A DNA stretch of 6,153 nucleotides from Thermoplasmata archaeon (GTDB lineage Archaea; Thermoplasmatota; Thermoplasmata; SG8-5; JAGLSY01). Below are positions 4,379-6,153 of this stretch, piece after piece. Numbering within the stretch: position 1 is the first letter of the stretch; each line of letters begins with the position of its first letter. The translations under genes were made by a program, and so were the position numbers. The notes beneath the pieces were generated by a model. It saw only the letters and a program-made list of their open reading frames with translations, did not search any database and was not told where the DNA came from. Location: NCBI GenBank assembly GCA_023137005.1, contig JAGLQE010000232.1, positions 1 to 6,153 on the forward strand, written 5' to 3'.

Positions 4379-6153
4379 ATGAAAGAAACCTTATCCTACC
4401 CAAAGGTTAGACTCGTAAGCTTAACAATAGTTATCATGTTAATATCAATGACGATCATGCCAGTTGCGACTGGGGATCCATTATTCTCTATCTCCATAGG
4501 TGATGGAGATTCTGGTGCTGGTACCACCTCAGATTTTGGATGGAACGTATCAAAGGCTGGTGATGTGAATGGAGATGGCGTAACTGACATCATCGTCGGT
4601 GCACCGAATGCGGATTATAACTCGGTCACGGATTGTGGCGCGGCCTTCATCTTCTTTGGTTACGAGGGCATGGAGGATGGCGATCTGAATGCCAGCAATG
4701 CCAATGTCTCCATATACGGAACTGTGGCAAGCGGCCATTTTGGCTGGGATGTGAGTGATGCAGGCGATGTGAATGGAGGAAATGCGGATGTCATTATCGG
4801 CGAACCAGATAATGGAAATGGAAAAGCTTACATCTATTACGGTTCTGGTTCGATGACAGCGACCATGACAACGGCATCAGCGGACATCACACTTACAGGA
4901 GGAGCTAGCGGCGATGGTTTCGGAGCCAGTGTGAGTGGAGCTGGCGATATTGATAATGATAACTTTGATGATATTGTGATAGGGGCTCCTTATGCTGATG
5001 CCAGTGGTACAGACAGAGGTATGGTCTATGTCCATCAAGGAGCTGTCACCATGAGCACCATTCCTTACATGACCTTCTCGGGCAAGGTCAACAATGGCCA
5101 CTTTGGATGGTCAGTCTCTGGATTAGGGGATATAGACAATGACAATAAGGCCGACTTCGCGATCGGTGAGCCAGGGAATGACATGGCCTATGTTTATTCC
5201 AATGGGCTGGAATATATTCATGCTGATGGTGAGACAGCTGTTTATGGCTCGGTTACGAATGATTATACTGAAACACAAACTCAGGATGATTCACCTTATG
5301 AGCAGATAGCCGAGGAAAGTATAACCCCTTCTAACTGGACCTTTGAGAGTGATAATGGTGATTTCACAGTATCTGGAGGTGTTTGGGAATGGGGAGTTCC
5401 GACCAATGGCCCCACCAGCACCCTAAGTGGAACCAAATGCTGGGGAACAGACCTTGATGCTAATTATCCGAACAGCATGAACACATACCTGATATCGCCA
5501 GAATATGATCTGACCGGAGCCACTACTCCAGCCCTTACCTTTTGGAATTGGTACACCTTTGAAGCCTATTTTGGAGGCGGCCCCCCCTCTGGCAGGGGAT
5601 ACTATGATGGAGGTCATGTCCTTTATACCATAAATGGTGGAACCAACTGGTATGTCCTTGGTGGGGATTCATCTCCCCCCTATGATGATACCGTGAAAAG
5701 CCTGGATGATGGTCCAGTACCCGATTCAAGTGATGATTATCAGGGATTCACAGGAGCTGGTGAATACAATACTGGCTGGGTGCAGGAATCCTTTGATCTA
5801 TCTTCCTATGTGGACAATACCATCCAATTCAAGTTCCATTGTACAAGCGACACTGCCAATAATAACCCAGGATGGTACATTGATGACATCGATATAACTG
5901 GAAGGCCATCACAAAAGACTCTAGAGCATATTTGGAATTTCACACTCAGTCCTTGCGAAAGCGCCACCTTCGAGATTGATTCCTATGTGTCTACGGAGAA
6001 TGTTAAATTATATTATTCCACAACAGGTACTGGCACTGTAGGTGGGGCTGGCTGGATAGATATGTCAATAACGGTTTCACAAATATCTGATATAGATAAT
6101 TACCAAACGTATTCTGATGCTTCATTGGCATCCATTTCTGGTAAGGTCTACAT
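4379..6153 (+). CDS. Secreted FG-GAP beta-propeller protein with MAM-like domain (3'-truncated by window edge)
   Basis: The frame is open from ATG 4379 through the right edge, with 591 complete codons visible. Residues 1-32 form a signal peptide: Lys2 and Arg11 in the n-region, a hydrophobic stretch at 12-30 and a likely cut near Ala30-Gly32. Four FG-GAP blades follow, with calcium-type loops at D62-N64-D66-D70, D130-N132 (degenerate), D190-D192-D194-D198 and D251-D253-D255-D259, each followed by Gly-(Ala/Glu)-Pro. Residues 290-313 are an acidic Thr/Gln linker, 314-508 a MAM-like or cleaved-adhesin-like jelly roll (WEWG at 337, YLISPEYDL near 370, GWYIDDIDI near 498), and 514 onward a Leu-Glu-His module cut by the edge. 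ATG 4379 was chosen because it gives a classical signal peptide and follows both a TATA-like box and an AGGTG motif. An in-frame ATG at 4340 would add 13 residues but overlaps the promoter region. It is probably an extracellular adhesin or envelope protein and a paralogue of the upstream gene; its ligand is unknown. Confidence 0.93.
   Translation, partial: MKETLSYPKVRLVSLTIVIMLISMTIMPVATGDPLFSISIGDGDSGAGTTSDFGWNVSKAGDVNGDGVTDIIVGAPNADYNSVTDCGAAFIFFGYEGMEDGDLNASNANVSIYGTVASGHFGWDVSDAGDVNGGNADVIIGEPDNGNGKAYIYYGSGSMTATMTTASADITLTGGASGDGFGASVSGAGDIDNDNFDDIVIGAPYADASGTDRGMVYVHQGAVTMSTIPYMTFSGKVNNGHFGWSVSGLGDIDNDNKADFAIGEPGNDMAYVYSNGLEYIHADGETAVYGSVTNDYTETQTQDDSPYEQIAEESITPSNWTFESDNGDFTVSGGVWEWGVPTNGPTSTLSGTKCWGTDLDANYPNSMNTYLISPEYDLTGATTPALTFWNWYTFEAYFGGGPPSGRGYYDGGHVLYTINGGTNWYVLGGDSSPPYDDTVKSLDDGPVPDSSDDYQGFTGAGEYNTGWVQESFDLSSYVDNTIQFKFHCTSDTANNNPGWYIDDIDITGRPSQKTLEHIWNFTLSPCESATFEIDSYVSTENVKLYYSTTGTGTVGGAGWIDMSITVSQISDIDNYQTYSDASLASISGKVY
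4529..5230 (+). other. Four-blade FG-GAP beta-propeller segment of gene 2 (residues 51-284)
   Basis: Four repeats start at DFGW, HFGW, GFGA and HFGW, with loop aspartates at 62, 130, 190 and 251, so the spacing is 60-68 residues as in integrin-alpha blades. Loops 1, 3 and 4 keep the D-x-(D/N)-x-D-(G/N)-x-x-D pattern. Loop 2 is one residue shorter. Four blades alone would not close a typical seven-blade ring. Confidence 0.88.
5318..5902 (+). other. MAM-like / cleaved-adhesin-like jelly roll in gene 2 (residues 314-508)
   Basis: Landmarks are NWTFES, GGVWEWGVP, SGTKCWGTDL, YLISPEYDL, LTFWNWY, the strand VLYTINGGTNW, GWVQESFDLSSYV, IQFKFHCTSD and GWYIDDIDITG. This series is typical of MAM-like adhesion domains in secreted proteases and adhesins. 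C354 and C488 could form a disulfide. No protease residues accompany it. Confidence 0.7.
5918..6153 (+). repeat. Leu-Glu-His module of gene 2 (N-terminal part, cut by window edge)
   Basis: Residues 514-591 of gene 2 read TLEHIWNF, then LYYSTTGTGT, W-I-D-M, NYQTYSDASL and SGKVY. This is the same module as the three in gene 1. It follows the MAM-like domain immediately and its end lies outside the window. Confidence 0.75.

Overview
The window holds the 3' part of one very large surface-protein gene (positions 1-4194) and the 5' part of a second gene of the same type (4379 to the right edge). Both are on the + strand, and 184 bases lie between them. Both products read as secreted, modular, all-beta proteins rich in Asp, Ser, Thr and Gly. 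They carry integrin-alpha-like FG-GAP beta-propeller repeats, jelly-roll or MAM-like domains and a repeated module of about 105 residues that begins with Leu-Glu-His. No enzyme active site, RNA gene, mobile element or CRISPR array was seen.

The likely source is an archaeon, most plausibly an uncultured Thermoplasmatota-type euryarchaeon. The support is the domain set (FG-GAP repeats, an archaeal-type 'TVNGL...GIRVWKR...TEQLG...WTVYYY' module, and C-terminal FN3 plus 'GWNLVTW' modules), free use of ATA, AGA and AGG codons, a TATA-like box about 24 bases before the second start codon, and an oligo-T stop signal after the first gene. This is inference: there is no rRNA or housekeeping gene to fix the taxonomy.

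Layout. From 1 to 4194 gene 1 is open from the left edge (at least 1397 residues). Its order is: end of a Leu-Glu-His module, acidic linker motifs, archaeal beta-module, two more Leu-Glu-His modules, one FG-GAP blade, a choice-of-anchor-like jelly roll, a beta-sandwich, two more FG-GAP blades, then a tandem pair of FN3 plus GWN-type units. It ends without a transmembrane anchor. The gap from 4195 to 4378 holds a perfect 12-bp inverted repeat followed by a T6 run (probable terminator) and a TATA-like promoter. From 4379 to 6153 gene 2 begins with a signal peptide, followed by four FG-GAP blades, an acidic linker, a MAM-like domain and the start of a Leu-Glu-His module that runs off the edge.

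The two genes look like tandem paralogues seen from opposite ends. If they share one architecture, the four N-terminal blades in gene 2 plus the one and two blades in gene 1 add up to seven, the number in an integrin-alpha propeller. Large domain cassettes would then be inserted between and within blades. This is the most interesting idea in the window, and it can be tested with the flanking sequence.
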